Position numbers and translations under genes: made by a program
From: Paracoccus versutus
GTDB lineage: Bacteria > Pseudomonadota > Alphaproteobacteria > Rhodobacterales > Rhodobacteraceae
Direction: 5' to 3'
DNA: 64,000 bases
NCBI RefSeq assembly: GCF_000763885.1
Contig: NZ_JRKO01000026.1
Coordinates: 1 to 64,000 of the forward strand
Part shown: piece by piece, positions 18,341 to 28,087 of the stretch
Layout of the letters: every line of letters starts with the position of its first letter
How positions within the stretch are numbered: position 1 is the first letter of the stretch
Notes under the pieces: model-generated
Told to the model about the DNA's origin: nothing
Seen by the model: the letters and a program-made list of their open reading frames with translations, nothing else
Databases searched by the model: none

Positions 18341-19645
18341 ATGCCGACTGAAATCCTGATGCCCGCCCTGTCGCCGACCATGGAGGAAGGCACGCTGGCC
18401 AAATGGCTGGTGAAAGAGGGCGACGAGGTCAAATCCGGCGACATCATCGCCGAGATCGAAACCGACAAGGCCACGATGGAGTTCGAGGCCGTCGACGAAG
18501 GCCGGATGGGCAAGATCCTGGTGGCCGAGGGCACGGCGGGGGTCAAGGTGAACACCCCCATCGCCGTGCTGCTAGAAGAGGGCGAATCCGCCGATGACAT
18601 CGCCGCCGCCCCGGCGCCCAAGGCGGAAGCCCAGCCCGAGACGGCGAAAGCCGAAGCCGCCCCGGCAGCGACGGCCACCGCCGCCCCTGCCCCGGCCCCG
18701 CCGAAATCGGCCGATGGCGGGCGCATCTTCGCCTCGCCGCTCGCCCGGCGCATCGCGGCGGAAAAGGGCATCGACCTTGCCGGCGTGACGGGTTCCGGCC
18801 CGCATGGCCGCATCGTCAAGGCGGATGTCGAGGGCGCGAAGCCCGGCGCGGCCAAGCCGGCCGCCGCCGAGGCGCCGAAAGCCGCCCCGGCACCCGCCGC
18901 GGCCGCAGCCCCGGCCGGCCCCTCGGCCGAAACCATCCTCAAGATCTACGCCGACCGCGAGACCGAGGAAGTGGCGCTCGACGGCATGCGCCGCACCATC
19001 GCCGCGCGGCTTTCCGAGGCCAAGCAGACCATCCCGCATTTCTACCTGCGCCGGTCCGCCAAGCTCGACGAGCTGATGAAGTTCCGCGCCATGCTGAACA
19101 AGCAGCTGGACTCGCGGGGCGTGAAACTGTCGGTCAACGACTTCATCATCAAGGCCTGCGCCCTGGCGCTGCAAGAGGTGCCGGATGCCAATGCCGTCTG
19201 GGCCGGCGACCGCATCCTCAAGCTGAAACCGTCCGACGTGGCCGTCGCCGTCGCGGTCGAGGGCGGGCTCTTCACCCCGGTCCTCAAGGACGCGCAGCAA
19301 AAGACGCTCTCGGCGCTCTCGGCCGAGATGAAGGACCTGGCCAACCGCGCCAAGACCAAGAAGCTCGCGCCCCACGAATACCAGGGCGGCAGCTTCGCCA
19401 TCTCGAACCTCGGCATGTTCGGGATCGAGAATTTCGACGCGGTGATCAACCCGCCGCATGGCGCGATCCTCGCCGTCGGCGCCGGCATCCAGACCCCGGT
19501 GGTCGAGAATGGCGAGGTGGTGATCCGCAACGTCATGTCGATGACGCTTTCGGTCGACCACCGGGTGATCGACGGCGCGCTCGGCGCCCAGCTGCTGGAA
19601 GCCATCGTCGGGCACCTGGAAAACCCGATGGGCATGCTGGCCTGA
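18341..19645 (+). CDS. pdhC: Dihydrolipoamide acetyltransferase E2 of pyruvate dehydrogenase
   Basis: This 434-residue E2 has one lipoyl domain (lysine 43), an Ala/Pro-rich linker, a peripheral subunit-binding domain around residues 128–164 ([26 protein letters not shown]), a second linker, and the catalytic domain with the HRVIDG active-site motif near residue 408. It transfers the acetyl group to CoA. It is the last gene of the operon and is followed by a strong hairpin. No E3 (lpd) gene is present in the window. Confidence 0.96.
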   Translation: MPTEILMPALSPTMEEGTLAKWLVKEGDEVKSGDIIAEIETDKATMEFEAVDEGRMGKILVAEGTAGVKVNTPIAVLLEEGESADDIAAAPAPKAEAQPETAKAEAAPAATATAAPAPAPPKSADGGRIFASPLARRIAAEKGIDLAGVTGSGPHGRIVKADVEGAKPGAAKPAAAEAPKAAPAPAAAAAPAGPSAETILKIYADRETEEVALDGMRRTIAARLSEAKQTIPHFYLRRSAKLDELMKFRAMLNKQLDSRGVKLSVNDFIIKACALALQEVPDANAVWAGDRILKLKPSDVAVAVAVEGGLFTPVLKDAQQKTLSALSAEMKDLANRAKTKKLAPHEYQGGSFAISNLGMFGIENFDAVINPPHGAILAVGAGIQTPVVENGEVVIRNVMSMTLSVDHRVIDGALGAQLLEAIVGHLENPMGMLA

Positions 19646-19667
19646 ACCCGGCTGCCAGGAACGAAGG

Positions 19668-19700
19668 AAAGGGGGCCCTCGCCGGCCCCCTTTATTCTTT
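19668..19700 (+). terminator. Rho-independent terminator of the pdh operon
   Basis: AAAGGGGGCC (19668–19677) pairs perfectly with GGCCCCCTTT (19684–19693) around a 6-nt loop and is followed by ATTCTTT. It lies 22 bp after the pdhC stop. Confidence 0.85.
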
Positions 19701-19724
19701 CGTGTCCAAATATCCCGCGGGGGT

Positions 19725-19745
19725 CCGGGGGCGCGAAGCCCCCGG
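19725..19745 (-). terminator. Hairpin after the RND pump gene
   Basis: CCGGGGGC (19725–19732) pairs with GCCCCCGG (19738–19745) around GCGAA. It lies just past the stop of the minus-strand RND gene and probably ends its transcript; there is only a weak T-rich tract. Confidence 0.5.
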
Positions 19746-19752
19746 TCCGGCC

Positions 19753-22700
19753 TTACTCCCCGGCCGCCTCGGGTGCCGCGTTCAGCCCGATCCGCCGCCG
19801 CAGCCAGCCGCCGATGCGCACCTGCCCGCCATGCACGACGGAAAACAGCGAGGGCACGAACAGCAGCGACAGCAGCGTCGACAGCAGCAAGCCCCCGATC
19901 ACCGCGATGGCCATGGGCGCGCTGAACTCGGCCCCCTCGCCGGTGCCGATGGCCGAGGGCACCATGCCCGCCGTCATGGCGATGGTGGTCATCACGATGG
20001 GCCGGGCGCGCTTGTGGACCGCGTCCAGGATCGCCTCGCGCTTCTCGACCCCGCGGTCTATGGCGCTGACCGCGAATTCCACCAGCATGATGGCGTTCTT
20101 GGTCACGATCCCCATCAGCATCAGGAAGCCGATCACCACCGCCATGCTGATGGAATTGCCGGTCAGGAACAGCGCCAGGATCGCGCCGCCGATGGCCAGG
20201 GGCAGCGACATCAGGATCGAGACCGGGGTGACGAAATTATGAAACAGCAGCACCAGCACGACATAGGTCAGCACCACGCCCGAAACCATCGCCACGGTAA
20301 AGGCCTGGAACACCTCGCCCATGATCTCGGCATCGCCCGAGGGCTGAATCTCGGTCCCGGCCGGCAGCTCGACCTGCTGCTGCAAGGCCGTGACCTGCGC
20401 GTTCACCGGCCCCAGCAGCGCGCCGCCCGCCAGGTTCGCCGATACCGTGGTGCGATAGCGCCGGTCGTAGCGGCCGATCTCGGTCGCCCCGGCCGAGATC
20501 GAGACATCCGCCACCACCTCCAGCGGCACCTGCCCGGCCGAGCTGGGCACCCGCAGGTTGCGCACCGTCATCAGGTCGCGCCGCGCCTCCTGGTCCAGCC
20601 GCACCATGATCGGGATCTGCTTGTCGCCGGTGTTGAACTTGGCAAGGTTCGATTCCGTGTCGCCCAGCGTCGCCACCCGCAGCGTCGTCGCCAGCGCGCT
20701 GGCGGTCACGCCCAGCTGGGCCGCGACCTCGGGGCGGGGATGGACCTGGATCTCGGGCCGCTGCAGGCTGGCCGAGGATGTCACCCCCTCCAGCACCGGC
20801 AGGGTCTTCATCGCCGCCATCAGCCGCTCGGCCGCCTGGGCCGCGCCCGCCTCGCTGTCGCCCAGGACCGAGATCGACAGGTCGGCATTGCCCTCTTCGT
20901 TCTGGAAATTGATCCGCAGGTCGGGGATCTGCGACAGGTCGCGCTTCAATTCGTCCTCGATCACGAAGCTCGACCGCTCGCGTTCCTCCTTGGGGCCGTA
21001 ATTGACCATCAGCTTGGCCTTGGCCACGTCGTCCTCGCCGCCGTTGACGAAGACCGAGCGCACCTCGGGCACCGCCTCGATGCGCTGCGAGATCATCCGC
21101 GCCGCGGCTTCGGTTTCCGACACCGTGGCGCCGGGCGGCAGCTCGATGCTGATCTGGCTGCGGCCGACATCCGAGGCCGGGATGAACTCGGTCGGCAGCA
21201 GCGTGGCGGAATAGATCGAGCCGGCGAAGACCCCCAGCCCCATCAGCAGCGTCAGCCCGCGATGGCGCAGCGTCCAGGCCAGCACCGCCATCAGGCCCCG
21301 CAGCACCGGCCCGTCGCGTTCCTCGGCCAGGCGGGTGTTGTCGCGCAGGAAATAGGCGGCCAGCATCGGCGTGATCAGCCGCGCCACCAGAAGCGAGAAC
21401 AGCACCGAGACCGCGACGGTCAGCCCGAACTGCTTGAAATACTGCCCCGGAATCCCGCCCATGAAGCTGACCGGGGCAAAGACCGCGACGATCGAGAAGC
21501 TGATGGCGATGACGGTCAGGCCGATCTCGTTCGCGGCCTCCATGCTGGCCTCATAGGCAGGAACGCCCATGTTGATGTGCCGCACGATATTCTCGATCTC
21601 GACGATGGCGTCGTCGACCAGGATGCCGGTGACCAGGGTGATCGCCAAAAGGCTGATGCCGTTCAGCGTGAAGCCCAGCCAATGCATGACGAAGAAGGTC
21701 GGGATGATCGACAAGGGCAGCGCCACCGCGGCGATCAGCGTCGCGCGCCAGTTGCGCAGGAACAGGAACACCACCACCACCGCCAGCGCCGCGCCCTCGT
21801 AGAGCGTCTCCATGGTCGAGTGATAGCTGCCCGAGGTATAGGTGGTCGCATCGTCGATCAGGGTGATCCGGGTGCCGGGGTTGCGCGCCTCGATCTCGGC
21901 GATGCGGGCCTTGGTGCCGTCGCCCGCCTCCAGGTCGGATTCGCCCGAGGCGCGAAAGACGCCGAAGGCCACGACGGGCTGGCCGTCGAGCAGGGCGAAC
22001 TTGCGTTCCTCGCTGGCGCCGTCGGTGACGCTGCCCAGCTGGTCGAGCCGCACCGTGCGCCCGCCCCCCTCGCCCGAGCCGATCAGGATCGGCGTCGCCG
22101 CCAGCCGGGCCACGTCGCCCGCCGATCCCAGCGCGCGAATGGAATATTCCGTGCCGGCCAGGTCGCCGCGCCCGCCGCCCATGTCGATGTTCTTAACGCG
22201 CAGCTGCTCCGAGATCTCGGCCGCCGTCAGCCCGAAGGCCATGATGCGGTCCGGGTCCAGGTCCACGTTGATCTGGCGGTCGGCACCACCGATGCGGGTG
22301 ATGCTGGCCACGCCCGGCATCGTGGACAGGTCGCGCGACACCACGTCGTCGACGAAATCCGACAGTTCCTCGATGCTCATGCCGGGATTGCTGACGGCAT
22401 AGGTCAGGATCGCCATGCCGCTGACATCGACGCGATGGACCAGCGGCTCGACGATGGATTCAGGCAGGTCGGCGCGGACATTGGCCACCGCGTCCTTGAC
22501 GTCGTTCACGGCGCGGTCGGTGTCGGTCTCCAGCTCGAACTCGACATAGATCCGCGCCGAACTGTCGGTCGCGGCCGAGGTGATATGCCGCACCCCGGTG
22601 ATCGAGGCGATGGAATCCTCGATCGGCTGGATCACCTGCCGGGTCAGCTCGCTGGGCGCCGCGCCCGGTTGGTTGACCACCACGCTGACCAGCGGCAGGT

Positions 22701-22821
22701 CGATGTTCGGCATGGCCGTCACCGCCAGCCGGCTGAAGCTGTAGAACCCCATCATCACCAGCACGAGGAAGATCGCGATGGGCGGCACCGGATGGCGTAT
22801 GGACCAGGCCGAGAAGTTCAT
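19753..22821 (-). CDS. RND-family efflux pump, inner-membrane subunit
   Basis: This 1022-residue RND transporter has the usual 12-helix layout: helix 1 at residues ~12–30, large periplasmic loops after helices 1 and 7, the TM4 proton-relay motif LVTGILVDDAIVEIEN (two aspartates), and VIGFLMLMGIVTKNAIMLVEF in TM10. The MNFSAWSIRHPVPP start and the AMPNIDLPLV loop are typical of HAE-1 type drug/solvent pumps. Its start overlaps the stop of the membrane-fusion gene, so the two are coupled. No outer-membrane TolC gene is nearby. The substrate is unknown. Confidence 0.92.
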   Translation of the reverse strand: MNFSAWSIRHPVPPIAIFLVLVMMGFYSFSRLAVTAMPNIDLPLVSVVVNQPGAAPSELTRQVIQPIEDSIASITGVRHITSAATDSSARIYVEFELETDTDRAVNDVKDAVANVRADLPESIVEPLVHRVDVSGMAILTYAVSNPGMSIEELSDFVDDVVSRDLSTMPGVASITRIGGADRQINVDLDPDRIMAFGLTAAEISEQLRVKNIDMGGGRGDLAGTEYSIRALGSAGDVARLAATPILIGSGEGGGRTVRLDQLGSVTDGASEERKFALLDGQPVVAFGVFRASGESDLEAGDGTKARIAEIEARNPGTRITLIDDATTYTSGSYHSTMETLYEGAALAVVVVFLFLRNWRATLIAAVALPLSIIPTFFVMHWLGFTLNGISLLAITLVTGILVDDAIVEIENIVRHINMGVPAYEASMEAANEIGLTVIAISFSIVAVFAPVSFMGGIPGQYFKQFGLTVAVSVLFSLLVARLITPMLAAYFLRDNTRLAEERDGPVLRGLMAVLAWTLRHRGLTLLMGLGVFAGSIYSATLLPTEFIPASDVGRSQISIELPPGATVSETEAAARMISQRIEAVPEVRSVFVNGGEDDVAKAKLMVNYGPKEERERSSFVIEDELKRDLSQIPDLRINFQNEEGNADLSISVLGDSEAGAAQAAERLMAAMKTLPVLEGVTSSASLQRPEIQVHPRPEVAAQLGVTASALATTLRVATLGDTESNLAKFNTGDKQIPIMVRLDQEARRDLMTVRNLRVPSSAGQVPLEVVADVSISAGATEIGRYDRRYRTTVSANLAGGALLGPVNAQVTALQQQVELPAGTEIQPSGDAEIMGEVFQAFTVAMVSGVVLTYVVLVLLFHNFVTPVSILMSLPLAIGGAILALFLTGNSISMAVVIGFLMLMGIVTKNAIMLVEFAVSAIDRGVEKREAILDAVHKRARPIVMTTIAMTAGMVPSAIGTGEGAEFSAPMAIAVIGGLLLSTLLSLLFVPSLFSVVHGGQVRIGGWLRRRIGLNAAPEAAGE

Positions 22822-23984
22822 GGCGCCGCCCGCACCTGATCGCCGCTGCGGAAGAAGGCGCCGGCGCGGGCCACCACCGTCTCGCCCGATGCGACGCCCT
22901 CCAGGATCTCGCGCCGGCCCTGCCAGATCAGCCCGCTGCGGACCTCGCGCGTCTCGATCCGGCCGTCCTTGACCACCTGCACCCGCTCGCCCGTGGCATC
23001 GGCCAGCACGGCCGATGCGGGCACCGTCACCGCCTGCCGCCGGTCGGTGATGATCCAGCCGCTGGCGAACAGCCCGGTGCGCAGCCGCGGATCGGGGTCC
23101 AGCGCGATGCGCGCCGGCCCCAGCCGCGTCACCGGATCGACCGCCGCCGGCGCCAGCCGCAGCTTGCCCTCGACGTGGCCAAGGCCCGCGACCTCGATCT
23201 CGGCGGCATCGCCGGGCTTGAGCTGGCTCAGCGCGGTTTCGATCACATCCGCCTCAAGCTCGACCTCGCCGCCGGCAATCAGGGTGAACAGCGGCTCGCC
23301 GCCGCCGCCCGGAATGGCGCCTAGCCGGGCGGTCCGCGCCACCACCAGCCCACCGACCGGGGCGGTGATGCGGGCATGGTCCAGGTTCAGCCGCGCGATG
23401 CGCCGCGCCGCATCCGCCTGCGCCACGGCCGCCCGCGCCACGCCCAGCCCGTCCGAGGCCGAGGCGGCCGCCGCGCGCGCCGAAGCCTCGGTGGCGACGG
23501 CCTGGTCCAGCACCGCCTGGCTGGCATTGCCGCTTTGCCGCAGGCTGCGGGTGCGCTCCAGCGCCGAGACCGCCTGGGTCAGGCTGGCCTGGGTGCTGGC
23601 GATCTGGCTTTCGGCCTGGCTGACACCGGCCTCGGCGCGCTGATATTCGGCCTCGGCCTGCGCCAGCTGCGCCGACAGCACATCCTCGGACAGCCGCGCC
23701 AGCACCTGCCCCGCCTCGACACGGTCGCCGACCTCGGCCTCGATGCTGGTGATCTCGTGCCCCGAGACGAGGGCATGGACCTGCACCTCCTGCCGGGCGA
23801 CCAGCGAGCCCGAGACCGGCACCCGCGCCTCGATCCAGTCCTGCTGGGCCGTGGCCAGCGTGACCACGGGCAATTCGGACTGCTCGACCGCGCCCGCCGT
23901 CTCGGCCATGACCGGCGCGGCCGGTCCCAGGGACAGGGCAAGCGCCAGCATCGCGATCCCGGTGATCCGGCAGGTTGCCGTCAT
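22818..23984 (-). CDS. RND efflux membrane-fusion protein
   Basis: This 388-residue periplasmic adaptor has a signal peptide (hydrophobic core LALALSLGPAAPVMA), a lipoyl-like half at PVSGSLVARQEVQVHALVSG, a long alpha-helical hairpin (residues ~95–185) and the second lipoyl half GLVVARTARLGAI, then beta-barrel and membrane-proximal domains. The ATG at 23984 is preferred because GGAGGGG sits directly upstream; a start four codons earlier would cover that site. It links the pump to a TolC-like channel. Confidence 0.9.
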   Translation of the reverse strand: MTATCRITGIAMLALALSLGPAAPVMAETAGAVEQSELPVVTLATAQQDWIEARVPVSGSLVARQEVQVHALVSGHEITSIEAEVGDRVEAGQVLARLSEDVLSAQLAQAEAEYQRAEAGVSQAESQIASTQASLTQAVSALERTRSLRQSGNASQAVLDQAVATEASARAAAASASDGLGVARAAVAQADAARRIARLNLDHARITAPVGGLVVARTARLGAIPGGGGEPLFTLIAGGEVELEADVIETALSQLKPGDAAEIEVAGLGHVEGKLRLAPAAVDPVTRLGPARIALDPDPRLRTGLFASGWIITDRRQAVTVPASAVLADATGERVQVVKDGRIETREVRSGLIWQGRREILEGVASGETVVARAGAFFRSGDQVRAAP

Positions 23985-24053
23985 CGTCCCCTCCAAACCA
24001 ATCTGCGGCGCAACATAATGGCGCCGGCCATCGGCAACAATGCCGGCCGGGTT

Positions 24054-24836
24054 TCAGAACGAAACGCTGACGCCGGGTAGGTTCAACTCGCCGATCAGGT
24101 CGCGCAGTTCCTGCCGGGCGGCGATGTTGGACATGCTGAGCTGTTCCGTGCCGATGTCCTTGAGATCCAGCAGCGTCAATCCGCGCGGAAACAGCTCGCG
24201 GAAGATCACCCGCTCGGAAAAGCCCGGCGCCACGCGAAAGCCGATGCGCCTGGACAGGGTGGCGAGCGCGCCGCCGACCTTGCGCTTGTTGTGCATGGCC
24301 TGCGTGCCCAGCCGGTTGCGCAGCACCAGCCAGTCGATCGGCCCGGCCCCCGCCTCGCCGCGCAGCTGGCGGGCGGACCAGACCATCTCGGCATAGATCG
24401 AGGGGCCGAGGATCCTGCCCTCGGGCGACATCCGCGCCAGAAGGTCGAAATCGACGAAACTGTCGTTCATCGGCGTGATCAGCGTATCGGCCAGCGTATG
24501 CGCCATCTGGCTGAGCCGCGTGTGCGAGCCGGGGCAGTCCAGCAGGATGAAGTCGCATTCCGCCTCGAGCGCGGCCACCGCCTGCGACAAAGGGTCCGGG
24601 CCGCCCTGGGTCTCGGGCTCAAGGCGCCCGAGCAGGGGGGTGGGCAGGTCCAGCCCCTCGCGTTGGGCGAAGGCGGCACGATTCTCCAGGTAGCGGCCGA
24701 AGCTGCGCTGGCGCACGTCCAGGTCCAGCGCGCCGACCCGGTGGCCCATGCGGGCCAGCGCGGTCGCCACATGCATCGAGGTCGTGGACTTGCCCGAACC
24801 GCCCTTTTCGTTCCCGACCACGATGATATGCGCCAC
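24054..24836 (-). CDS. mipZ: MipZ-type ParA/MinD ATPase, division-site regulator
   Basis: This 260-residue protein has the deviant Walker A KGGSGKST at residues 11–18, Walker A' in ALDLDVRQRSFGRY, and DFILLDCPGSHTRLS. These and the ENRAAF segment match alphaproteobacterial MipZ. MipZ binds ParB near the chromosome origin and forms a gradient that inhibits FtsZ polymerisation away from midcell. The start is taken as GTG at 24836, with AGGGGGA upstream; a longer frame to 24875 adds a Gly/Ala-rich lead without a site. The gene is monocistronic. Confidence 0.85.
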   Translation of the reverse strand: MAHIIVVGNEKGGSGKSTTSMHVATALARMGHRVGALDLDVRQRSFGRYLENRAAFAQREGLDLPTPLLGRLEPETQGGPDPLSQAVAALEAECDFILLDCPGSHTRLSQMAHTLADTLITPMNDSFVDFDLLARMSPEGRILGPSIYAEMVWSARQLRGEAGAGPIDWLVLRNRLGTQAMHNKRKVGGALATLSRRIGFRVAPGFSERVIFRELFPRGLTLLDLKDIGTEQLSMSNIAARQELRDLIGELNLPGVSVSF

Positions 24837-25028
24837 GAATCCCCCTGCGATGCCGGCCCGCGTCGCGCCGGACAATAGGCCGCGCCCGGCACGATGAAAA
24901 GCGCCGAGACCGGCCGAATCGCGGCCCGGCGCGCGCTTTTCGCTGCGGGACAGCCCTGCCCCGCCGGCCGTTCAACCATCTGTTCCAGCTTCATTCTTTC
25001 ATCACGACAAAGCCGGTCGATATTTATC

Positions 25029-25058
25029 TTGCAAAAGACGATCAGCTATGTCGTTATA
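25029..25058 (+). promoter_or_regulatory. Candidate promoter for the two small genes
   Basis: TTGCAA (25029–25034) and GTTATA (25053–25058) are 18 bp apart, within an AT-richer patch, ~50 bp before the first small gene. Confidence 0.35.
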
Positions 25059-25107
25059 TAGCCATGCCGGGATCTCCGGCCGGGTCAGTCAAGGGAAGGA
25101 GCCAAAG

Positions 25108-25356
25108 ATGACCATGCTGAACCATCTGTCGGCCTTTGCCGATCGCGCGCTGCAGGCCGCCATGCCTGTCTCGCCTCGCTATGCCGTCAGCCTGATCGAC
25201 CGGCGCACGGGCAAGCCGCATCGCATTTCCGACATTCCGCTGCGGCTGATCACCTGCGACCCCTTCGAGACCGCGCGCGACCTGATGCGCGACCGTGATC
25301 CGGCGCGCTGGGACACCGCCATCCATCGCCTCGACCGGAAAGGAGCGATCCAATGA
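25108..25356 (+). CDS. Small unknown protein 1
   Basis: The product is 82 residues beginning MTMLNHLSAFADRAL, soluble and charged, with PRYAVSLIDRRTGKPH and a CDPFETARDLMRDRD segment. I do not recognise the family. The ATG at 25108 follows an AAGGAG site; a frame to 25048 exists but lacks one. Its stop overlaps the next gene by ATGA and codon use is that of a real gene, so the pair is very likely translated together. Confidence 0.65.
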   Translation: MTMLNHLSAFADRALQAAMPVSPRYAVSLIDRRTGKPHRISDIPLRLITCDPFETARDLMRDRDPARWDTAIHRLDRKGAIQ

Positions 25357-25559
25357 TCCACGCCGTTTTCTCCAAGCCGAACCGCGGCTATGCCACCATC
25401 GCGCTGTCGCCCTATCAAAGCGCGCAAGGCCCGGTGCTGCGCGAATATCGCGACGGCCGCGTGGTGATCGACACCGGCCGGGGCGAATTGACCGGCCTGG
25501 CGCTGAACCGCACGCCCAGCATGCCCGCCTGGATGCCGATCTTCGGCCTGGCCTATTGA
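25353..25559 (+). CDS. Small unknown protein 2
   Basis: The product is 68 residues, starting MIHAVFSKPNRGYATIALS and ending PAWMPIFGLAY, with no signal peptide or membrane segment. It overlaps the preceding small gene (ATGA) and ends ~73 bp before a strong terminator. The family is not recognised; the two products may work as a pair. Confidence 0.62.
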   Translation: MIHAVFSKPNRGYATIALSPYQSAQGPVLREYRDGRVVIDTGRGELTGLALNRTPSMPAWMPIFGLAY

Positions 25560-25632
25560 GCCGCCGATCCGGCGCGGCCTGCCTGGCCCGGCCGCGTCCC
25601 CTCCCCTGGGCCGCCCACCGCCCACGAACGAA

Positions 25633-25660
25633 AAACGCCGCCCCTTTCGGGGCGGCGTTT
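25633..25660. terminator. Bidirectional terminator between the small genes and rpmE
   Basis: AAACGCCGCCCC (25633–25644) and GGGGCGGCGTTT (25649–25660) form a perfect 12-bp stem around TTTC, with A-rich and T-rich flanks. It lies between convergent genes and can serve both strands. Confidence 0.85.
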
Positions 25661-25682
25661 GCAAGTCCGGTCGGCAGCGGGA

Positions 25683-25904
25683 TCAGAAGCCCAGGCCGGC
25701 GTATTTGTTCTTGAACTTCGACACGCGGCCGCCGGTGTCCATCAGCTTGGCCGAGCCGCCGGTCCAGGCCGGGTGCGAGTTCGGGTCGATGTCCAGCGAC
25801 ATGGTGTCGCCTTCCTTGCCCCAGGTCGAGCGCACCTGATAGGTGGTGCCGTCGGTCATCTTGACCTCGATCAGGTGGTAGTCGGGATGGATGTCTGCTT
25901 TCAT
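25683..25904 (-). CDS. rpmE: 50S ribosomal protein L31
   Basis: This 73-residue protein has the L31 start [19 protein letters not shown] and conserved [13 protein letters not shown]. It lacks the CxxC zinc pair of C+ type L31, so it is a zinc-independent form, as usual in Rhodobacterales. It is the last gene of the ribosomal/SRP operon, 11 bp after rplS. Confidence 0.95.
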   Translation of the reverse strand: MKADIHPDYHLIEVKMTDGTTYQVRSTWGKEGDTMSLDIDPNSHPAWTGGSAKLMDTGGRVSKFKNKYAGLGF

Positions 25905-25915
25905 GGCGCGTCTCC

Positions 25916-26296
25916 TCAGGCCTTGGCTTCGGCTTTGGGCTTGTAGTTGCTGACCTCGGCGATGCGGGCGGACTTGCCGCGGCGATCGCGCAGGTAATAC
26001 AGCTTGGCGCGGCGGACGCGGCCACGGCGCACGACGGTGATCGAGTCGATGTTGGTCGAGTAGAGCGGGAAGACGCGCTCGACACCCTCGCCGAACGAGA
26101 TCTTGCGCACGGTGAACGAGGCGCCGATGCCGCCGCCCTTGCGCGAGATGACCACGCCTTCGTACATCTGCACGCGGGTGCGGGTGCCCTCGGTCACCTT
26201 GTAGCCGACGCGAACGGTGTCGCCGGCCTTGAAATCGGGGATGTCCTTGCCGAGCGCGGCGATCTGCTCGGCTTCCAGTTGGGCGATCAGGTTCAT
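25916..26296 (-). CDS. rplS: 50S ribosomal protein L19
   Basis: This 126-residue L19 has [31 protein letters not shown] and [15 protein letters not shown]. It sits at the 30S–50S interface. The ATG overlaps the trmD stop (ATGA). The lysine-rich tail is normal. Confidence 0.97.
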   Translation of the reverse strand: MNLIAQLEAEQIAALGKDIPDFKAGDTVRVGYKVTEGTRTRVQMYEGVVISRKGGGIGASFTVRKISFGEGVERVFPLYSTNIDSITVVRRGRVRRAKLYYLRDRRGKSARIAEVSNYKPKAEAKA

Positions 26297-27165
26297 CGCT
26301 TTGGTTCCTTCGGTTGCTCGCGGTAGTCCCGCGATTGGTCTGATGCGCCCGAGAGCTGTCGGTCCTTTGCCGGGTCCACATGAGCCTGCTCATATGCCCG
26401 CCACAGGTCGGGGCGGCGTTCCTTGGTCAGCCTTTCGGCCATGTCGTGACGCCAATTGGCAATAGCCGCGTGATTGCCGGACAACAGCACGTCCGGGATC
26501 GCGCGGCCTTCCCAAAGGGCGGGCTTCGTGTACTGCGGATGTTCCAGCAGGCCGCCATGGTCCGGGGAAAAGGATTCCTCGGCCAGAGAGTCCTGATTCC
26601 CCAGCACGCGCGGTATAAGGCGAACCGTCGCGTCGATCAAGACCTGAGCCGCCAGTTCCCCGCCGGTCAGGACATAGTCGCCGATGCTGATCTCTTCGAC
26701 GCCATGGGCGTCCAGCACGCGCTGGTCCACGCCCTCGAACCGGCCGCAGATCAGGGTCATGCCGGGCCCCTGCGCCAGTTCGCGGGCGCGGGCCTGGGTA
26801 AAGGGCCTGCCGCGCGGCGACAGATAGATCACCGGCAGGTCGGCCCCCGCCTCGCGCAGCGCCGCATCCATCACGTCGGCGCGGATCACCATGCCGGCGC
26901 CGCCGCCGGCGGGCGTGTCGTCCACGTTGCGGTGCTTGCCGATGCCAAAGGGGCGCAGGTCGATGCTGCGCAGGTTCCACAGCCCCTCGGTCAGCGCCCT
27001 GCCGGTCAGGGAAAGCCCCAGAACCCCTGGAAAAGCCTCGGGGAAAAGCGTGACGACCTGCGCGGTCCAGGCGCCCCTGACCTGCGGCTCGGCCATCAGG
27101 TCGCGCGGCTGCAGGCTGGCGCGGATCGACAGCCGGCCGTGGGATTTCATCGCCCCGCCGGTCAT
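26293..27165 (-). CDS. trmD: tRNA (guanine37-N1)-methyltransferase
   Basis: The product is 290 residues with the SPOUT knot motifs [25 protein letters not shown] and [15 protein letters not shown] that bind S-adenosylmethionine. It methylates G37 next to the anticodon and so prevents frameshifting. An N-terminal ~28-residue extension precedes the usual start around [12 protein letters not shown]. The ATG at 27165 overlaps the rimM stop, supporting the long form. Confidence 0.95.
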   Translation of the reverse strand: MTGGAMKSHGRLSIRASLQPRDLMAEPQVRGAWTAQVVTLFPEAFPGVLGLSLTGRALTEGLWNLRSIDLRPFGIGKHRNVDDTPAGGGAGMVIRADVMDAALREAGADLPVIYLSPRGRPFTQARARELAQGPGMTLICGRFEGVDQRVLDAHGVEEISIGDYVLTGGELAAQVLIDATVRLIPRVLGNQDSLAEESFSPDHGGLLEHPQYTKPALWEGRAIPDVLLSGNHAAIANWRHDMAERLTKERRPDLWRAYEQAHVDPAKDRQLSGASDQSRDYREQPKEPKR

Positions 27166-27665
27166 TCCTGCTCGTCCGGCGGGTCGGCGACGATGCGGCC
27201 CGCGGCCAGGTCCACCGTGGGCACGAAGGCACGGGTAAAGGGCAGAAGCAGCACCTGCCGCCGTCCGGGCCCGTGGATCTCCAGGATGTCGCCCGCGCCG
27301 TGGTCGTAGATCGCGCGGACCTTGCCGATCAGCGCCCCGCCGGTGTCATGGACCGACAGGCCGATCAGGTCGGCATGATAGAATTCGTCGTCCGGCAGGG
27401 CCGGAAGCTTGTCGCGGTCGGCCCAGAGCGTCACGCCCTTCAGCGCTTCGGCCTGTTCGCGCGTCTCGACGCCCGACAGCCGGGCGCCAAGTCCGCCCGT
27501 CACCGGCCGCGTCAGGCGGACGGTGAACGAGCGGCTGCCGTCTTCGGTATAAAGCGGGGCATATGCGGCAATATCGTTCGGTTGCGAGGTAAAGCTCTTC
27601 AGCCTCACCTCGCCCCGGACGCCAAAGGCGCCCGCGATCGCACCGACGCAGACCCGCTCGGTCAT
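27162..27665 (-). CDS. rimM: Ribosome maturation factor RimM
   Basis: The product is 167 residues with the N-terminal [19 protein letters not shown]imM motif and a C-terminal PRC barrel ([27 protein letters not shown]). It aids 16S rRNA processing and 30S head assembly. Its ATG overlaps the rpsP TAA by one base. Confidence 0.95.
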   Translation of the reverse strand: MTERVCVGAIAGAFGVRGEVRLKSFTSQPNDIAAYAPLYTEDGSRSFTVRLTRPVTGGLGARLSGVETREQAEALKGVTLWADRDKLPALPDDEFYHADLIGLSVHDTGGALIGKVRAIYDHGAGDILEIHGPGRRQVLLLPFTRAFVPTVDLAAGRIVADPPDEQE

Positions 27666-28039
27666 TATTCCGAAGCGGCTTCTTCGGCCGGGGCGTTGGC
27701 GGCGGCTTCACGCGCGGCGCGCTTTTCGGCGCGTTCCTTGGCGGCCTTGCCGGGCTCGCCCTTCTTCAGGTTCTTGCGCTCGGTCTTTTCCTTGACGCCG
27801 GCGGCTTCCAGGAAGCGGGCGACGCGGTCGGTCGGCTGCGCACCCTGCGAGAGCCAGTATTGCACGCGCTCGAGGTTCATCTTGATGCGCTCTTCCGAAT
27901 CCTTCGGCAAGAGCGGGTTGTAGGTGCCCAGCTTCTCGAGGAAGCGGCCGTCGCGCGGCATGCGCGAATCGGACGCGACGATGGCGTAATGGGGGCGTTT
28001 CTTCGAGCCACCACGGGCCAGGCGGATTTTCATTGCCAT
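27665..28039 (-). CDS. rpsP: 30S ribosomal protein S16
   Basis: This 124-residue S16 begins [18 protein letters not shown] and has [21 protein letters not shown] Lys/Ala/Glu-rich tail of ~35 residues after the core is typical of alphaproteobacteria. A TCCTTT-complement AAAGGAG site lies upstream. It probably begins the ribosomal part of the operon. Confidence 0.97.
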   Translation of the reverse strand: MAMKIRLARGGSKKRPHYAIVASDSRMPRDGRFLEKLGTYNPLLPKDSEERIKMNLERVQYWLSQGAQPTDRVARFLEAAGVKEKTERKNLKKGEPGKAAKERAEKRAAREAAANAPAEEAASE

Positions 28040-28059
28040 TGCGTTTTCTCCTTTGGAAT

Positions 28060-28087
28060 GGCGGGGTCGGCGGGGGAAAACCCCGCC
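28060..28087 (-). terminator. Hairpin between chorismate mutase and rpsP
   Basis: GGCGGGGT (28060–28067) pairs with ACCCCGCC (28080–28087), immediately after the chorismate mutase stop and before the rpsP leader. It could attenuate read-through or act in the rpsP leader; there is no strong T-run. Confidence 0.4.

Noticed and set aside
19702..22839. Plus-strand frame of over 1000 codons opposite the RND pump
   Set aside because: His/Gln/Arg-rich low-complexity shadow of the pump gene.
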